The notes: generated by a model from the letters alone, not told the origin. DNA of 64,000 nt from Fictibacillus nanhaiensis (GCF_019801215.1 NZ_JAHVJO010000002.1:434001-498000); one strand, 5' to 3'; positions 50,963 to 60,834 are shown, numbered from the stretch's first letter. Translations and numbers: made by a program.

Positions 50963-51049
50963 TTTTCTTATCCTCTTTTCATAGTTAATGAACAATTAAC
51001 ATCAAACTTAATTTACCTTTCACATATTGGTTAATTCAATGTCCGAAAC

Positions 51050-52177
51050 TTAAGATTTTCTCCACACCATTTTATTAACAATCCCGGTATAGCTTTGTAT
51101 AATCTTTACAAGTTTGATGCTTACATTTTCATCAATATAATTTGGAACATCAATTCCTAAATCGCAATTGGCATTCATTTCAACAGCCATGTCTACTGCC
51201 TGTAGAACTTGTTCTGTTGTTATGCTACCAATTATGATATTTCCTTTATCTAAAACTTCTGGACGTTCTGTACTAGTCCTTACCGAAACAGCAGGAAATT
51301 TAAAATAGGAAGCCTCTTCTGCTATTGTTCCACTATCCGATACAACACAGAATGAATTTTTTTGAAGGTTGTTATAATCTGAAAAACCAAAAGGTGGTAA
51401 GCTTCTAACATTTGGATGAAAGTTAAATCCACGTTGTTCTATAAACTTCTTACTTCTTGGATGTGTACTATAAATAACAGGCATATTATATGTTTCTGCC
51501 ATTGAATTTACAGCATTCATTAATGCAATAAAATTCTGTTCATTATCAATATTTTCTTCCCTATGAGCACTTAATAAGATATATCGATTCTTCTCAAGAC
51601 CCAAAGGTTCTAATACTTTACTAGCATTGATCTTCTCAAGGTTTGCATTAAGAACTTCAGCCATAGGTGAGCCCACCACATACGTTCTTTCTTTAGGAAC
51701 TCCTTCAGAGTTTAAATATCTTCTGGCATGCTCTGTATAGCAGAGATTAACGTCGCTTGTATGATCCACAATTCTCCTATTAATCTCTTCAGGTAAGTTT
51801 TCATCAAAACATCTATTTCCAGCTTCCATATGAAAAATTGGAATTTTAAGCCTCTTTGCCGAAATTACGCTTAGACATGAATTTGTATCCCCTAATACTA
51901 GAATTGCATCCGGTCTTTGTTCCACCATGATTTCATATGATTTAGCTAACACATTCCCCATAGTTTGTCCTAGATTATCTCCTACTACCTCTAAATAAAA
52001 ATCTGGCTCTCTTAATCCTAATTCTTTAAAGAACACTTCATTAAGGTTATAATCATAGTTCTGACCTGTATGAACCAAAATATGTTTGAAATACTTATCG
52101 CATTTTTTAATCGTCTCTGATAATTTAATTATCTCCGGGCGTGTACCGACGATTGTCATTAATTTTAATTTACGCAC
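51050..52177 (-). CDS. UDP-N-acetylglucosamine 2-epimerase-family enzyme
   Basis: A 375-residue enzyme starting at a GTG after GAGGATG. Family blocks are 'TIVGTRPEIIKLSETIKKC', 'LVHTGQNYDYNLNEVFF', 'VLGDTNSCLSVISAK', 'HMEAGNRCFDENLPEEINRRIVDH', 'LLSAHREENID' and 'VVSDSGTIAEEA'. It inverts C2 of a UDP-N-acetylhexosamine. The next genes upstream in the operon are an RmlD-type reductase and, two genes further, a FnlA/CapE-type dehydratase, so its likely substrate is a UDP-2-acetamido-6-deoxy-L-hexose, as in the WbvD, WbjD and CapG steps. It begins 6 nt after the reductase stop. Confidence 0.92.
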   Translation of the reverse strand: MRKLKLMTIVGTRPEIIKLSETIKKCDKYFKHILVHTGQNYDYNLNEVFFKELGLREPDFYLEVVGDNLGQTMGNVLAKSYEIMVEQRPDAILVLGDTNSCLSVISAKRLKIPIFHMEAGNRCFDENLPEEINRRIVDHTSDVNLCYTEHARRYLNSEGVPKERTYVVGSPMAEVLNANLEKINASKVLEPLGLEKNRYILLSAHREENIDNEQNFIALMNAVNSMAETYNMPVIYSTHPRSKKFIEQRGFNFHPNVRSLPPFGFSDYNNLQKNSFCVVSDSGTIAEEASYFKFPAVSVRTSTERPEVLDKGNIIIGSITTEQVLQAVDMAVEMNANCDLGIDVPNYIDENVSIKLVKIIQSYTGIVNKMVWRKS

Positions 52178-52183
52178 TATTGC

Positions 52184-53044
52184 TCATCCTCTATTCAAAT
52201 AATGTGGGTAAATCTCTTTATTTTTTTCAATCCATTCTTTCATTTCAATAATCATTTGTTCATAACTCTGTACTACAAAAGAAAAGTCTTTTCTATTGTT
52301 AATGAGTGATTTGTCAACCCTAACTGAATCATTTGGCAAGATAGCTAATCTATCATCCTTCATGTGTTTGTTGAAAAGTACAAGTAAATCAAACTTACTA
52401 ATGCTTTCGTTATTTACTAGATTATATAATCCTGTTAAGTTTTCTTCTAAAGCCTTTTCCATAGCTTTGGCCAGAGTAAGTGTTGTAACTCCAGTCCATA
52501 TAGCCTTTGTGTATCCATTAACTTGTCCCTCTTGTTTCATAAACCAATTAAAGAGGCCTATGCCGCTTTCATTCAAATCAGGGCCAATTATTGAATTTCT
52601 AAATGTTAAATCTTTATTATTATCAAGTTCTCCTATTGCTTTTGATCTATCATAAAAAGTTTCTCCATCTTTGAATGATGACTCAGTATATCCACCTGTA
52701 TTTCCTGAAAAAACACAGTCTGTACTCATATGAATAACCTTTGTTTTTAAGTCTTTCGTAATATTACTTAAATAGTGTGGAAGAAAGCTATTTATCATAA
52801 CAGCAAGGGATTTATTATCGTCTGCATCTTTATTTAAGATACCAACCGCATTAATAACTGCATCATATTTACCTTCTTGCACAACATTTTCTACAAGATT
52901 TAAATCCGTGATATCCCCAATAATATTATTGCAGTATTCAAACTTACGACGAGTAAAAGTGGTTACATCATATCCAGCATCTTTAAAATAGATTGCTATA
53001 GTGTGTCCCGCCATTCCAGTTGCTCCGAGCACTAGTATTTTCAT
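52184..53044 (-). CDS. SDR reductase, RmlD-like (4-keto-6-deoxy sugar reductase)
   Basis: A 286-residue short-chain dehydrogenase with 'ILVLGATGMAGHTIAIYF' (GxxGxxG), 'DAVINAVGILN', 'VIHMSTDCVFSGNTGGYTE' and the catalytic 'FYDRSKAIGE' (YxxxK). AAGGGG precedes the ATG. It follows the RmlD plan and lacks the C-terminal cupin domain of CapF (about 370 residues). RmlD-type enzymes in this setting (WbvR-like) reduce the 4-keto intermediate to UDP-N-acetyl-L-rhamnosamine. It is directly followed by the 2-epimerase gene. Confidence 0.88.
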   Translation of the reverse strand: MKILVLGATGMAGHTIAIYFKDAGYDVTTFTRRKFEYCNNIIGDITDLNLVENVVQEGKYDAVINAVGILNKDADDNKSLAVMINSFLPHYLSNITKDLKTKVIHMSTDCVFSGNTGGYTESSFKDGETFYDRSKAIGELDNNKDLTFRNSIIGPDLNESGIGLFNWFMKQEGQVNGYTKAIWTGVTTLTLAKAMEKALEENLTGLYNLVNNESISKFDLLVLFNKHMKDDRLAILPNDSVRVDKSLINNRKDFSFVVQSYEQMIIEMKEWIEKNKEIYPHYLNRG

Positions 53045-53152
53045 CTTAAAGCCCCTTCAACCTTTTATTAAACTCTAATCTTTCAATAATGAAGAGGCCT
53101 CCCCATCATTTTTTGAGTTAAATAAGGCCTCACGTTTAGTTTGTATTTCTAT

Positions 53153-54097
53153 TTACATTTTTATGGTCTGCAGTTTCACACAGTTTTCTTTAAACCAACT
53201 CATATATTCTAACAGACCTTTTTCTAAAATAATCGAAGTCTCAAATCTTAATTCATTCTTTACTTTATCTGTTTTAGCCTTACAATGCCTTACATCAGCT
53301 GGTCTCATAGATTCGTATTTTTCACCTACATTAATACCGCTCATTTCTTGCATCATTTCAGCAAGCTTGTTTATAGTGATACTGTTACCACTTCCTAGAT
53401 TGTAAACACCAGTTCCCTTATCTGTTGTTGCAGCCAAATAATTAGCTCTTGCAACATCACAAACATTTACGAAGTCTCTAGTCTGCTCTCCATCACCGTA
53501 GATAGTTATTGGTTCTCCTGAAAATATACGTTTTGCAAAGATAGGTATTACATTTCCATATAAATCATATCTTTGATTAACACCGTATATATTAAAGTAC
53601 CTTAAGCAAATACCAGTTATATCAAATATTCCGCTATATGCAAGAATCATCTTTTCAGCTGCTAGCTTACTAACTCCATATGGTGAATCAGCATTCTGAG
53701 GATGATTTTCATCAATAGTAGGGGTAATCAATTCCCCAAAGATTGCAGCAGAAGATGAATAAACAATTCGTTTAACTCCATGTTTTCTCATTCCTTCTAG
53801 TATATTTACAGTACCTAGAAGGTTAATATTTGAATCAAGTTGTGGATCATCAAGAGACTTTTGCCTTCCAACGCACGCAGCCAAATGAAAGACTACATCT
53901 CTGCCCTCACATGCTTTCATTGTAATTTGCGGATCACAAATATCACCCTCAATAAATTCAACATCTAACCCATCTAGGTTGTATTTGTAACCTGATGAAA
54001 GATTATCAATTACCCTGACCTCCCACTCTCTTTCAAGTAGATACTTTACAACATTTGATCCGATAAAACCTGCTCCACCTGTTACTAGTGCTTTCAT
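53153..54097 (-). CDS. NAD-dependent epimerase (UDP-glucose 4-epimerase family)
   Basis: I start at the ATG at 54097, whose ATGA overlaps the stop of the dehydratase gene; GGGAGG lies upstream. The 314-residue enzyme has 'ALVTGGAGFIGSNVVKYL', 'VFHLAACVGRQKSLDDP', 'RIVYSSSAAIFGE', the YxxxK motif 'SPYGVSKLAAEKMI' and 'ICLRYFNIYGVNQ', the extended SDR pattern of GalE/WbpP-type epimerases. It probably interconverts UDP-GlcNAc and UDP-GalNAc, or the free sugars, for the repeat unit. Substrate is inferred from family only. Confidence 0.88.
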   Translation of the reverse strand: MKALVTGGAGFIGSNVVKYLLEREWEVRVIDNLSSGYKYNLDGLDVEFIEGDICDPQITMKACEGRDVVFHLAACVGRQKSLDDPQLDSNINLLGTVNILEGMRKHGVKRIVYSSSAAIFGELITPTIDENHPQNADSPYGVSKLAAEKMILAYSGIFDITGICLRYFNIYGVNQRYDLYGNVIPIFAKRIFSGEPITIYGDGEQTRDFVNVCDVARANYLAATTDKGTGVYNLGSGNSITINKLAEMMQEMSGINVGEKYESMRPADVRHCKAKTDKVKNELRFETSIILEKGLLEYMSWFKENCVKLQTIKM

Positions 54098-55122
54098 ACT
54101 AATTGTGCCTCCCATGTTCGTATTTCATCTTTTATAAATTGAAGAGTAAGGAGTTTAGCTTTTATTTGTTCAACATTTAATCGTTCTGTATTATCTGAGT
54201 TATATTCTCCACAAGTTGCAAGCTTTACGTCCCCGTCTGAGAAATACTTTTCGTAGTTTAAATCACGCTGATCAGCTGGTACTTTATAAAACCCTCCCAT
54301 ATCTATTGCTTTTGAATATTCTTCTCTCGTTAGAAGAGTTTCGTACATTTTTTCACCGTGTCTTACGCCAATTACTCCAGTCTCTGTGCTTGGATTAAAA
54401 AGCTCTTTTACAGCTTGAGCTAAGTCACCAATTGTACATGCAGGAGCTTTTTGAATCATAATATCGCCTGAATTAGCATTTCGGAATGCAAATATCACCA
54501 ATTCCACAGCCTCTTCAAGACTCATGATATATCTAGTCATGCTAGGGTCAGTAATAGTTATTGGCTTTCCTGCTTTAATCTGTTCAATAAAGAGAGGAAC
54601 AACACTTCCGCGTGAGCACAATACATTCCCATAACGAGTTCCACAAATTAGTGTTCTCTCCTCAGGTACAGTCTTAGACTTTGCTACAAATACCTTCTCC
54701 ATCATTGCCTTAGATGTTCCCATTGCATTAACAGGATACGCTGCCTTGTCTGTTGAAAGACAAATAACTTTTTTTACTCCTTCATTAATTGCCGCAGTTA
54801 GAACGTTCTCTGTCCCCAATACATTAGTTTTTACTGCTTCTAAAGGAAAAAATTCACACGAAGGTACTTGTTTTAATGCTGCTGCATGAAAAATATAATC
54901 TACACTATGCATAGCATTCTTCACACTCTGAAGATCACGTACATCTCCTATATAAAATTTAATTTTATTATTGTTATATTCTTTACGCATATCATCTTGC
55001 TTCTTCTCATCTCTAGAAAAAATCCGTATCTCACCGATATCAGTCTCAAGAAATCGCTCTAAAACTGCATGTCCAAATGAACCTGTTCCACCTGTAATTA
55101 ATAATGTTTTATCCTTAAACAT
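54094..55122 (-). CDS. UDP-N-acetylglucosamine 4,6-dehydratase/5-epimerase (FnlA/CapE-like)
   Basis: A 342-residue polysaccharide-dehydratase enzyme starting at an ATG after AAGGGA. It has 'LLITGGTGSFGHAVLERFL', 'IFHAAALKQVPSCEFFPLEAVKTNVLGTENV' (in part), 'VICLSTDKAAYPVNAMGTSKAMMEKVF' and 'GTRYGNVLCSRGSVVPLF', the CapE/WbjB pattern in which Met replaces the usual Tyr of the catalytic triad (NAMGTSK). Length (about 340) also matches. It makes UDP-2-acetamido-2,6-dideoxy-L-arabino-hexos-4-ulose, the start of L-FucNAc or L-QuiNAc/L-RhaNAc synthesis. Confidence 0.93.
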   Translation of the reverse strand: MFKDKTLLITGGTGSFGHAVLERFLETDIGEIRIFSRDEKKQDDMRKEYNNNKIKFYIGDVRDLQSVKNAMHSVDYIFHAAALKQVPSCEFFPLEAVKTNVLGTENVLTAAINEGVKKVICLSTDKAAYPVNAMGTSKAMMEKVFVAKSKTVPEERTLICGTRYGNVLCSRGSVVPLFIEQIKAGKPITITDPSMTRYIMSLEEAVELVIFAFRNANSGDIMIQKAPACTIGDLAQAVKELFNPSTETGVIGVRHGEKMYETLLTREEYSKAIDMGGFYKVPADQRDLNYEKYFSDGDVKLATCGEYNSDNTERLNVEQIKAKLLTLQFIKDEIRTWEAQLV

Positions 55123-55172
55123 AGATGTTATTCCCTTCTTTTCAAATTTTTTTTAGAATAGGAAATATTTAA

Positions 55173-56084
55173 TCAATGACCTAACATCAACCTATCAAGT
55201 TTTTTCTTAATCTTAAAAAATAGTGCATTGGAAAAGAAAAATGCACGAACTTTTTTCTTGAATCCACAATTAATTAAAAAAATAATTTTTAACATTTCAC
55301 CATTGTATCTATAATTCTCTAACATTATTTCTGTACTTAACTCTTTTTGTTCTTTTTGTTTCAATCGTTTGTTGTAACGTTCTAGAAATTCTTCGATTGC
55401 AATCTGGCGAGAATGGTATTTATCATTAAAGACTGAATAATTTGAGTTTCTTGAAATTGCGTTACCATCATGAATTCGATAATATACGATAATGTCGTCA
55501 ATTCTTATTCGCTCTTCTGCAAAAAATCGTATACACAAAGACCACCAAGTATCTTCATTAGGATATTTTGTCGGTATAGGAGTAACTTCGCTAAGCATCC
55601 CTTTTGACATTAAAGTTAGAGGTCCACTCCAATTAAATGTCTTCATATTTTTAGGCAGTATTAGTCTGTCATACTTCTTATTTGTGGAAAAGACTCTCAT
55701 TCTACCACAAACGGCAATTCTCTTATTTGAATCTTTTTGCTCCACATATTTCATCCAATTTTGCAAAGCATCTGGAGGAATCAAATCGTCGGCACCCATA
55801 AAATAAAACCAATCACCTTTAGCATGCTTAGCAGCTAAATTAAATGCTGCATTTTTCCCGATTTTCCCCGGTTGGAAAAAGGCAATTTTCTCACTATGTT
55901 TTGCAGCAAGGTCATTTACAATTTGTCCTGTCCTATCAGTCGAACCATCATCAACTATTAGTAATTCAAAATTCTTGTACTTCTGTGAGAGTACACTATT
56001 TATTGCTTCAGCTATATTTTTCTCTTCGTTATACGCTGGCATGATAAGTGTTATCAATTTGGGTTTCACCACCATTATTCTCAT
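55173..56084 (-). CDS. Glycosyltransferase family 2
   Basis: A GT2-type enzyme of up to 303 residues with 'LITLIMPAYNEEKNIAEAI', 'LLIVDDGSTDRTG' (the DDGS motif), 'DWFYFMGADDLIPPDAL' (the metal-binding D.DD/GADD) and 'NEDTWWSL'. It transfers a sugar to the growing lipid-linked unit on the inner face of the membrane. The start is uncertain: the ATG at 56084 overlaps the preceding GT4 gene by 56 nt with no clear site; a TTG at 56057 after GGTGG would be better placed. A C-terminal basic, amphipathic stretch may bind the membrane. Confidence 0.88.
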   Translation of the reverse strand: MRIMVVKPKLITLIMPAYNEEKNIAEAINSVLSQKYKNFELLIVDDGSTDRTGQIVNDLAAKHSEKIAFFQPGKIGKNAAFNLAAKHAKGDWFYFMGADDLIPPDALQNWMKYVEQKDSNKRIAVCGRMRVFSTNKKYDRLILPKNMKTFNWSGPLTLMSKGMLSEVTPIPTKYPNEDTWWSLCIRFFAEERIRIDDIIVYYRIHDGNAISRNSNYSVFNDKYHSRQIAIEEFLERYNKRLKQKEQKELSTEIMLENYRYNGEMLKIIFLINCGFKKKVRAFFFSNALFFKIKKKLDRLMLGH

Positions 56085-57348
56085 TAATTACTTTAATAAG
56101 TTTATTCGCAATATATTCTGGAGTAGAATCGTAGTATATCTTTTTTATGTCATTAAAATTGATATATGAAGTACAATTACTCTCTATAAATGAAAGAAGT
56201 GTCTTTTTATTACTTTCTATCAATTGTTTATCCTGTTTTAGCATACAAACATACGGATATTTTTCTAAAACCTTGATAATAGGATCCTCACTGTGTTTAT
56301 ACAGCAGAATAATTGGTCTACCACAAGACATATATTCATAGACCTTACTTTGCATTTGTGAAATATCATGATTACCTATTAGTAAAAGATACGAAGCACC
56401 TTTCATCGCGTTGATAGCTTCTTTACTAGTAACAGTACCATGATTTACAATGTTTGCACTAAATCCTTTAATTTGCTCATTAACAATTTGATTACAATCC
56501 CCTGTAATGAATAAGTGCAGCATTACAGATTGATTTACATCTATTATCTCTTTGAGCAAATCAAGTGTATATTGTGGATGACGAATTTTTCTGCTTAATC
56601 CACCTGCATATACTATAGAGATTTCCCCACTTTGTGCAATTACGTTATTTTCTGTTATATCATCAATTTCCTTTATTAAAGGGTGTTCTACATAAGTTAT
56701 CTTTTTTTCAAACTGTGCAAAATGTTTCTTTATATGATCTGCCCACGAAAAATACGTTAATATTGCCTTACTTTGTTCAATCATTCTCTTTTCCAATTGT
56801 AAATGGTTTTTCATTTTTAAACTTCTATTAAAATCAAACCAATGAGCTGTCTTGCTCGTACTATATTTATCAAATAAAAAGGGAATAATTTTTATGGTAT
56901 CGAGTTTGCTAGAATTATATTTTTGAGCAGCTAATATACTTTCAATTGGATTACATGCCGGTATAATAACGTCTATTTCATCCTCAATAGAATTCAAAGC
57001 CTGTAAATATTCTTCAACTAATTCATACTCGACTGTATACCTAGAAACTAAAGTTTTTGACACGTGAATCACCTTATTAAAAGTCAACAACTGCTTCCAG
57101 AAAGTTTTCTTAATCCCTGTACTACTATTTATTTTTTTCTCTATCTTTTTCCTTTTCTTTTGTCTTAAGGTACTGACCCTTACTATTTCATGATTACGGT
57201 ATTGCCCCCTACTATTGTTTTCACTGGGATCATTGCTAATCACTGTAATATGATGATTATTTTCTAATTCCTCAACAATATTCCCTAAACACCTTGAGTT
57301 AGCGGAGTATTTAGGATGATAACTTCCCGTCATAACTACTATATTCAA
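56029..57348 (-). CDS. Glycosyltransferase family 4
   Basis: A 439-residue protein starting at a TTG after GGGGGAG. It has the N-terminal 'VVMTGSYHPKYSANSRCLGNIVEEL' and the C-terminal nucleotide-sugar domain 'ISIVYAGGLSRKIRHPQYTLDLLKEI' and 'YEYMSCGRPIILLYKH', the E-containing motif of GT4 (retaining, GT-B fold). It is the second glycosyltransferase of the cluster and overlaps the GT2 gene end. Donor and acceptor unknown. Confidence 0.85.
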   Translation of the reverse strand: MNIVVMTGSYHPKYSANSRCLGNIVEELENNHHITVISNDPSENNSRGQYRNHEIVRVSTLRQKKRKKIEKKINSSTGIKKTFWKQLLTFNKVIHVSKTLVSRYTVEYELVEEYLQALNSIEDEIDVIIPACNPIESILAAQKYNSSKLDTIKIIPFLFDKYSTSKTAHWFDFNRSLKMKNHLQLEKRMIEQSKAILTYFSWADHIKKHFAQFEKKITYVEHPLIKEIDDITENNVIAQSGEISIVYAGGLSRKIRHPQYTLDLLKEIIDVNQSVMLHLFITGDCNQIVNEQIKGFSANIVNHGTVTSKEAINAMKGASYLLLIGNHDISQMQSKVYEYMSCGRPIILLYKHSEDPIIKVLEKYPYVCMLKQDKQLIESNKKTLLSFIESNCTSYINFNDIKKIYYDSTPEYIANKLIKVINENNGGETQIDNTYHASV

Positions 57349-57398
57349 TACATCTCCCCCCTCATTAATGGTTGTTTTATTAATGTTAACCCGGATTT

Positions 57399-58808
57399 TT
57401 ATTTATCAGCCATACCCCAAACTGACCTTGTGAACACTATCCTTTTCTTGATCATTAGCCAGTACAAAGATAGAACCCAAAATGCCATAAATGTAACTGG
57501 TTGTGAAAAAACTTGGTTGTTTCCTGGAAAATAAAAAATTAGTATGAACATCAAGCACAATAAAGGGTATGCTATAATTTCTTTTTCAACAACACACTTT
57601 TTAACTACAAAGGCAAAAAATCTACCTAATAAGAACATAATTATAAGCACCCCAATCCAATGTACATCGTTTGCTATCCAAGTATAATAACTGTGCCAAG
57701 CGGACATTGGATTAATACCCTTTAAGGCCAACTTCGACTGATACGTATATTGAAACATGTCATTATTAAATAAATCACTGAAATTGGACATTAAAAACAT
57801 TGAATTCCCAATTCCAAACATTGGTGTCCATTGTATTTCAATGATTCTCGAAAAAGCATAGTATCCTTGAGTAAGATAAGAAGTAAGATAAATTAAAGTT
57901 GGATGGAAGAATTCCGGGCTAATCTTCATTAAGGGAGCATCCATATTGACACTATAATAAGAATGATTATTTGTCCTATCACCAATTGCATTTGTAAAAT
58001 AACTTATACATAAAGTAAGTAATATCAATATTAATAATATATTTTTTTTTCCTTTTGTTTCCCTTTTTTTAAATACCTCATTGTTTATATTTTCATGTTT
58101 ATTCTGCATTTTTCTTATTAATATAATAGAAATAATTATTATAGCTAAGTCAAATACACCCTTGTTTCTACCCATAATAATCCATCGCATTGCCTCTAAT
58201 GAAAACATAATTATCACAAGTACCTTATAGGAAATATTTAATCTTTTAAAATACACTACCGACAAAGGAAATGCAGCCCAAGTTATGGGAGACGTGAGTA
58301 CAATTATTAGAAAAATTATTCCGCCTTCACTTCCACCACCAAATGATTCTTTATAAGCGGAAAGTGGATTTGTAATTCCATTGATTGTCTGGTCTATTAG
58401 TGCTGATAATGAAAAGATTGATATATTTGTATAAGTAATTGTGCTTATAGAGGTCATTATTATTCCGAAAATGATAATAAATTTAATAAATCGCTTTATT
58501 TTAATACTATTGGAAGTTATTAAATTTTCCTTTTTCGAATCTAAACCAATAGGAATACGGGCTTTATTTATTTCATATAAATACCCGAATGAAAAAAACA
58601 GCTGATATAATAATAAAAATGTATAAAGAAAATATGGATTGGTATTTATCCAAGTTGTAGGTCCAAATGTATATAAAATAAGGGTGAAAATAAAATAAAT
58701 TTCAGCAACCAATAATGGTTTTAGAAGATTAAACCTTGTCCTATTTCTTATTGATTGAGGATTATTACTTTGATCTGATTTAGTTTCTAACATCTGTTTT
58801 TCAGTCAT
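57399..58808 (-). CDS. O-antigen/polysaccharide polymerase (Wzy-like)
   Basis: A 469-residue membrane protein with about twelve hydrophobic segments and a large extracytoplasmic loop (about residues 280-360, with 'MDAPLMKISPEFFHPTLIYLTSYLTQGYYAFSRIIE' in pieces and 'GIGNSMFLMSNFSDLFNND'). Wzy polymerases are poorly conserved; layout and context (after a flippase and glycosyltransferases) support this role, joining repeat units outside the membrane. The sequence is very AT-rich, as its neighbours are. Confidence 0.8.
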   Translation of the reverse strand: MTEKQMLETKSDQSNNPQSIRNRTRFNLLKPLLVAEIYFIFTLILYTFGPTTWINTNPYFLYTFLLLYQLFFSFGYLYEINKARIPIGLDSKKENLITSNSIKIKRFIKFIIIFGIIMTSISTITYTNISIFSLSALIDQTINGITNPLSAYKESFGGGSEGGIIFLIIVLTSPITWAAFPLSVVYFKRLNISYKVLVIIMFSLEAMRWIIMGRNKGVFDLAIIIISIILIRKMQNKHENINNEVFKKRETKGKKNILLILILLTLCISYFTNAIGDRTNNHSYYSVNMDAPLMKISPEFFHPTLIYLTSYLTQGYYAFSRIIEIQWTPMFGIGNSMFLMSNFSDLFNNDMFQYTYQSKLALKGINPMSAWHSYYTWIANDVHWIGVLIIMFLLGRFFAFVVKKCVVEKEIIAYPLLCLMFILIFYFPGNNQVFSQPVTFMAFWVLSLYWLMIKKRIVFTRSVWGMADK

Positions 58809-58852
58809 TAATTAAACCTCTTTATCTAAAATAATCAACTGTAGAACTTCTC

Positions 58853-60049
58853 TTAATTAAAATGCTTTTCTAAAATATCAATTGAACGTTGCAAATTTAA
58901 GTTACTTTCAATAAATTTACGTCCATCACTCCCTTTAATTGACAATTCTTTACTTATTGCCATCGCCTTAATTTTTGATACAAAAGAATCGGCATCCCCC
59001 GACCATACCCATTCACCACAGTTGGACTCTTCTATTAAATCTCGAAGGTCAGTGATCTTATCTGTAGCTGCAAGTACGGGTTTGCTATACTCCATATAGG
59101 ATAAAATTCGGGAAGGATAGTTTGGAATTGTAAATCTAGGATCTAACACGATTAGTCCTACATTACATTCTTTTGTAATCTGTTCGTATTCATCTCTGGG
59201 TAGATTTTCAATTAAAAGGGCATTTTTAACTTTTTCTTTTCTAATTGTCTGTTCTAACTTATGCCTATCTGTCCCTCTACCAATGAAAAGAAAATATATT
59301 TCCTCATCATTTTTGCACTCCTCAACTGCCTTACACAACAACTTTATATACTGTGGTCTCCCCATATTACCTCCAAAAAGAAAAACACAGGCTTCATGAG
59401 GAATACCATAGCGTTCTCGCATGGGAAACCCACTATCTTTAATATTATTTGTTAGTTTTTTTGTGTTCGGGAAGATTTCTACTTTCCCTTTATCCAACCA
59501 AACATTGTGTTCAATTATATAGTTTTTGTTTGCAACTGACATACATCCAATAATATCAGCAGTGCGATATAACATTCTTTCCTTTGCCGCAAAATATCTA
59601 TACAATAATCCATTACTCTTTATAATTTCCAAATCTACTGCATTTTGTGGAAAAATGTCCTTCAGCATTAAATAGGCTGGACAGTGAAATTTTTTCTTAG
59701 CCCATGCAACAAGACCAGCATTGGTTACTGGAGGAGCTTCAAATAAAATAAAATCAAATTCTCTGTCTCCTAGAAATTTAGTAATACCTTTTTTCATTAA
59801 AATTGGGATTTTTAAAGTAGTTATACCTTTTTCTATAAAACTAACATCATAGTAGTTTCCGGTCACAATACGTAGTACATCAAAACCTCGTTCTTTCTTC
59901 ATTTCAGTATGTTGTTTATTTCTAGCCTGTTCCGATACAGCTACTGTAATCTCATGACCAGCTTCATTTAATGCCTCTGCTAAATCTGTATAAATAGTAG
60001 CCCCCTTATCTGGTTCTGGAAAAGAAGTCGCAATGTATAGTACTCTCAA
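58853..60049 (-). CDS. Glycosyltransferase family 4, WbuB-like
   Basis: I start at the TTG at 60049 (AGGAGAG 5 nt upstream), giving MRVLYIATSFPEPDKGATIY; the upstream ATG lacks a site. The 398-residue protein has 'EAPPVTNAGLVAWAKKKF', 'LMLKDIFPQNAVDLEII', 'ACVFLFGGNMGRPQYIKLL' and 'LIVLDPRFTIPNYPSRILSYMEYSKPVLAATD', the plan of WbuB/FnlC-associated GT4 enzymes that add L-FucNAc-type sugars. That agrees with the 6-deoxy-L-hexosamine pathway in this cluster. Acceptor unknown. Confidence 0.85.
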   Translation of the reverse strand: MRVLYIATSFPEPDKGATIYTDLAEALNEAGHEITVAVSEQARNKQHTEMKKERGFDVLRIVTGNYYDVSFIEKGITTLKIPILMKKGITKFLGDREFDFILFEAPPVTNAGLVAWAKKKFHCPAYLMLKDIFPQNAVDLEIIKSNGLLYRYFAAKERMLYRTADIIGCMSVANKNYIIEHNVWLDKGKVEIFPNTKKLTNNIKDSGFPMRERYGIPHEACVFLFGGNMGRPQYIKLLCKAVEECKNDEEIYFLFIGRGTDRHKLEQTIRKEKVKNALLIENLPRDEYEQITKECNVGLIVLDPRFTIPNYPSRILSYMEYSKPVLAATDKITDLRDLIEESNCGEWVWSGDADSFVSKIKAMAISKELSIKGSDGRKFIESNLNLQRSIDILEKHFN

Positions 60050-60108
60050 AATATCTCTCCTCATTTTCTGCCGCACACCATTTTCTCGTATAATTAGTTA
60101 GAGTTCCA

Positions 60109-60834
60109 CTAAAAGTTCCACAAATGATAAACCTGGTGACACCCAACTTGTTTACAACCAACTTTATGGTAAAAGTTAATTGCACCCAAGTTTCGTAATT
60201 GGGTGCCAACCTTAATTTCTTTAACACCTTGTTGATATGCTCCGTATTCTACTGCCTTAAATAGGCTAGTTCCAATACCACCTTTAGTTTCTTTTTGAGA
60301 CACAGCAATTAGCTCAATTACACATGCATTATCTACATACGAAAATAATAAAAAACCATTAATATCGCCTATTTCATCCTTAGATAATGCATAAAACTTG
60401 TCAGTCTTTTCAAAAGAATTAATAAGCCATTGTTGATAGACCTGATCCCCACCACGTTTAGCTAATTCAGGGTCCTCTGTAAATTTCGAGAACTGGAAAT
60501 CTGCTATCTTTATGATTTGATCATTCTTTTCTAGTGCTTGGTGTATTGTTACGTTCTTTGATTTCTCATCTAAAGCTAACAATTTTTTCTTAAATTGTAT
60601 ATTTATATCTACCAAAAATGCTGTAGTATTTTTCCCAATTAACTGTGCATTAATGGGCTCAGAGTTCATATTCATGATTGAAATAAACTGATAATCTTTA
60701 AACCTAGTATTTAATTCAAGCCATTCATTTAATGTAAGAGGTTTATGCAGAGTAGATTTCGCACTAGCAACACCAAAAAAGTCTGTATCCCATTTCAATT
60801 CATTAAAAGTTACTGATATTCCCATATTTTCCAA
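60109..60834 (-). CDS. GNAT-family N-acetyltransferase (WecD-like)
   Basis: A 241-residue protein starting at a TTG (or ATG 9 nt later) after GGGGAA. The N-terminal half contains 'WDTDFFGVASAKSTL' and the C-terminal half has the acetyl-CoA site 'ELIAVSQKETKGGIGTSLFKAVEYGAYQQG' (as its core QKETKGGIGTSL) and 'VGTQLRNLGAINFYHKVGC'. This fits WecD-type GNAT enzymes that acetylate the amino group of a nucleotide-linked 4-amino-4,6-dideoxyhexose. It would follow the aminotransferase encoded two genes upstream, in place of the usual hexapeptide (PglD/EpsM) acetyltransferase. Confidence 0.85.
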   Translation of the reverse strand: MENMGISVTFNELKWDTDFFGVASAKSTLHKPLTLNEWLELNTRFKDYQFISIMNMNSEPINAQLIGKNTTAFLVDINIQFKKKLLALDEKSKNVTIHQALEKNDQIIKIADFQFSKFTEDPELAKRGGDQVYQQWLINSFEKTDKFYALSKDEIGDINGFLLFSYVDNACVIELIAVSQKETKGGIGTSLFKAVEYGAYQQGVKEIKVGTQLRNLGAINFYHKVGCKQVGCHQVYHLWNF

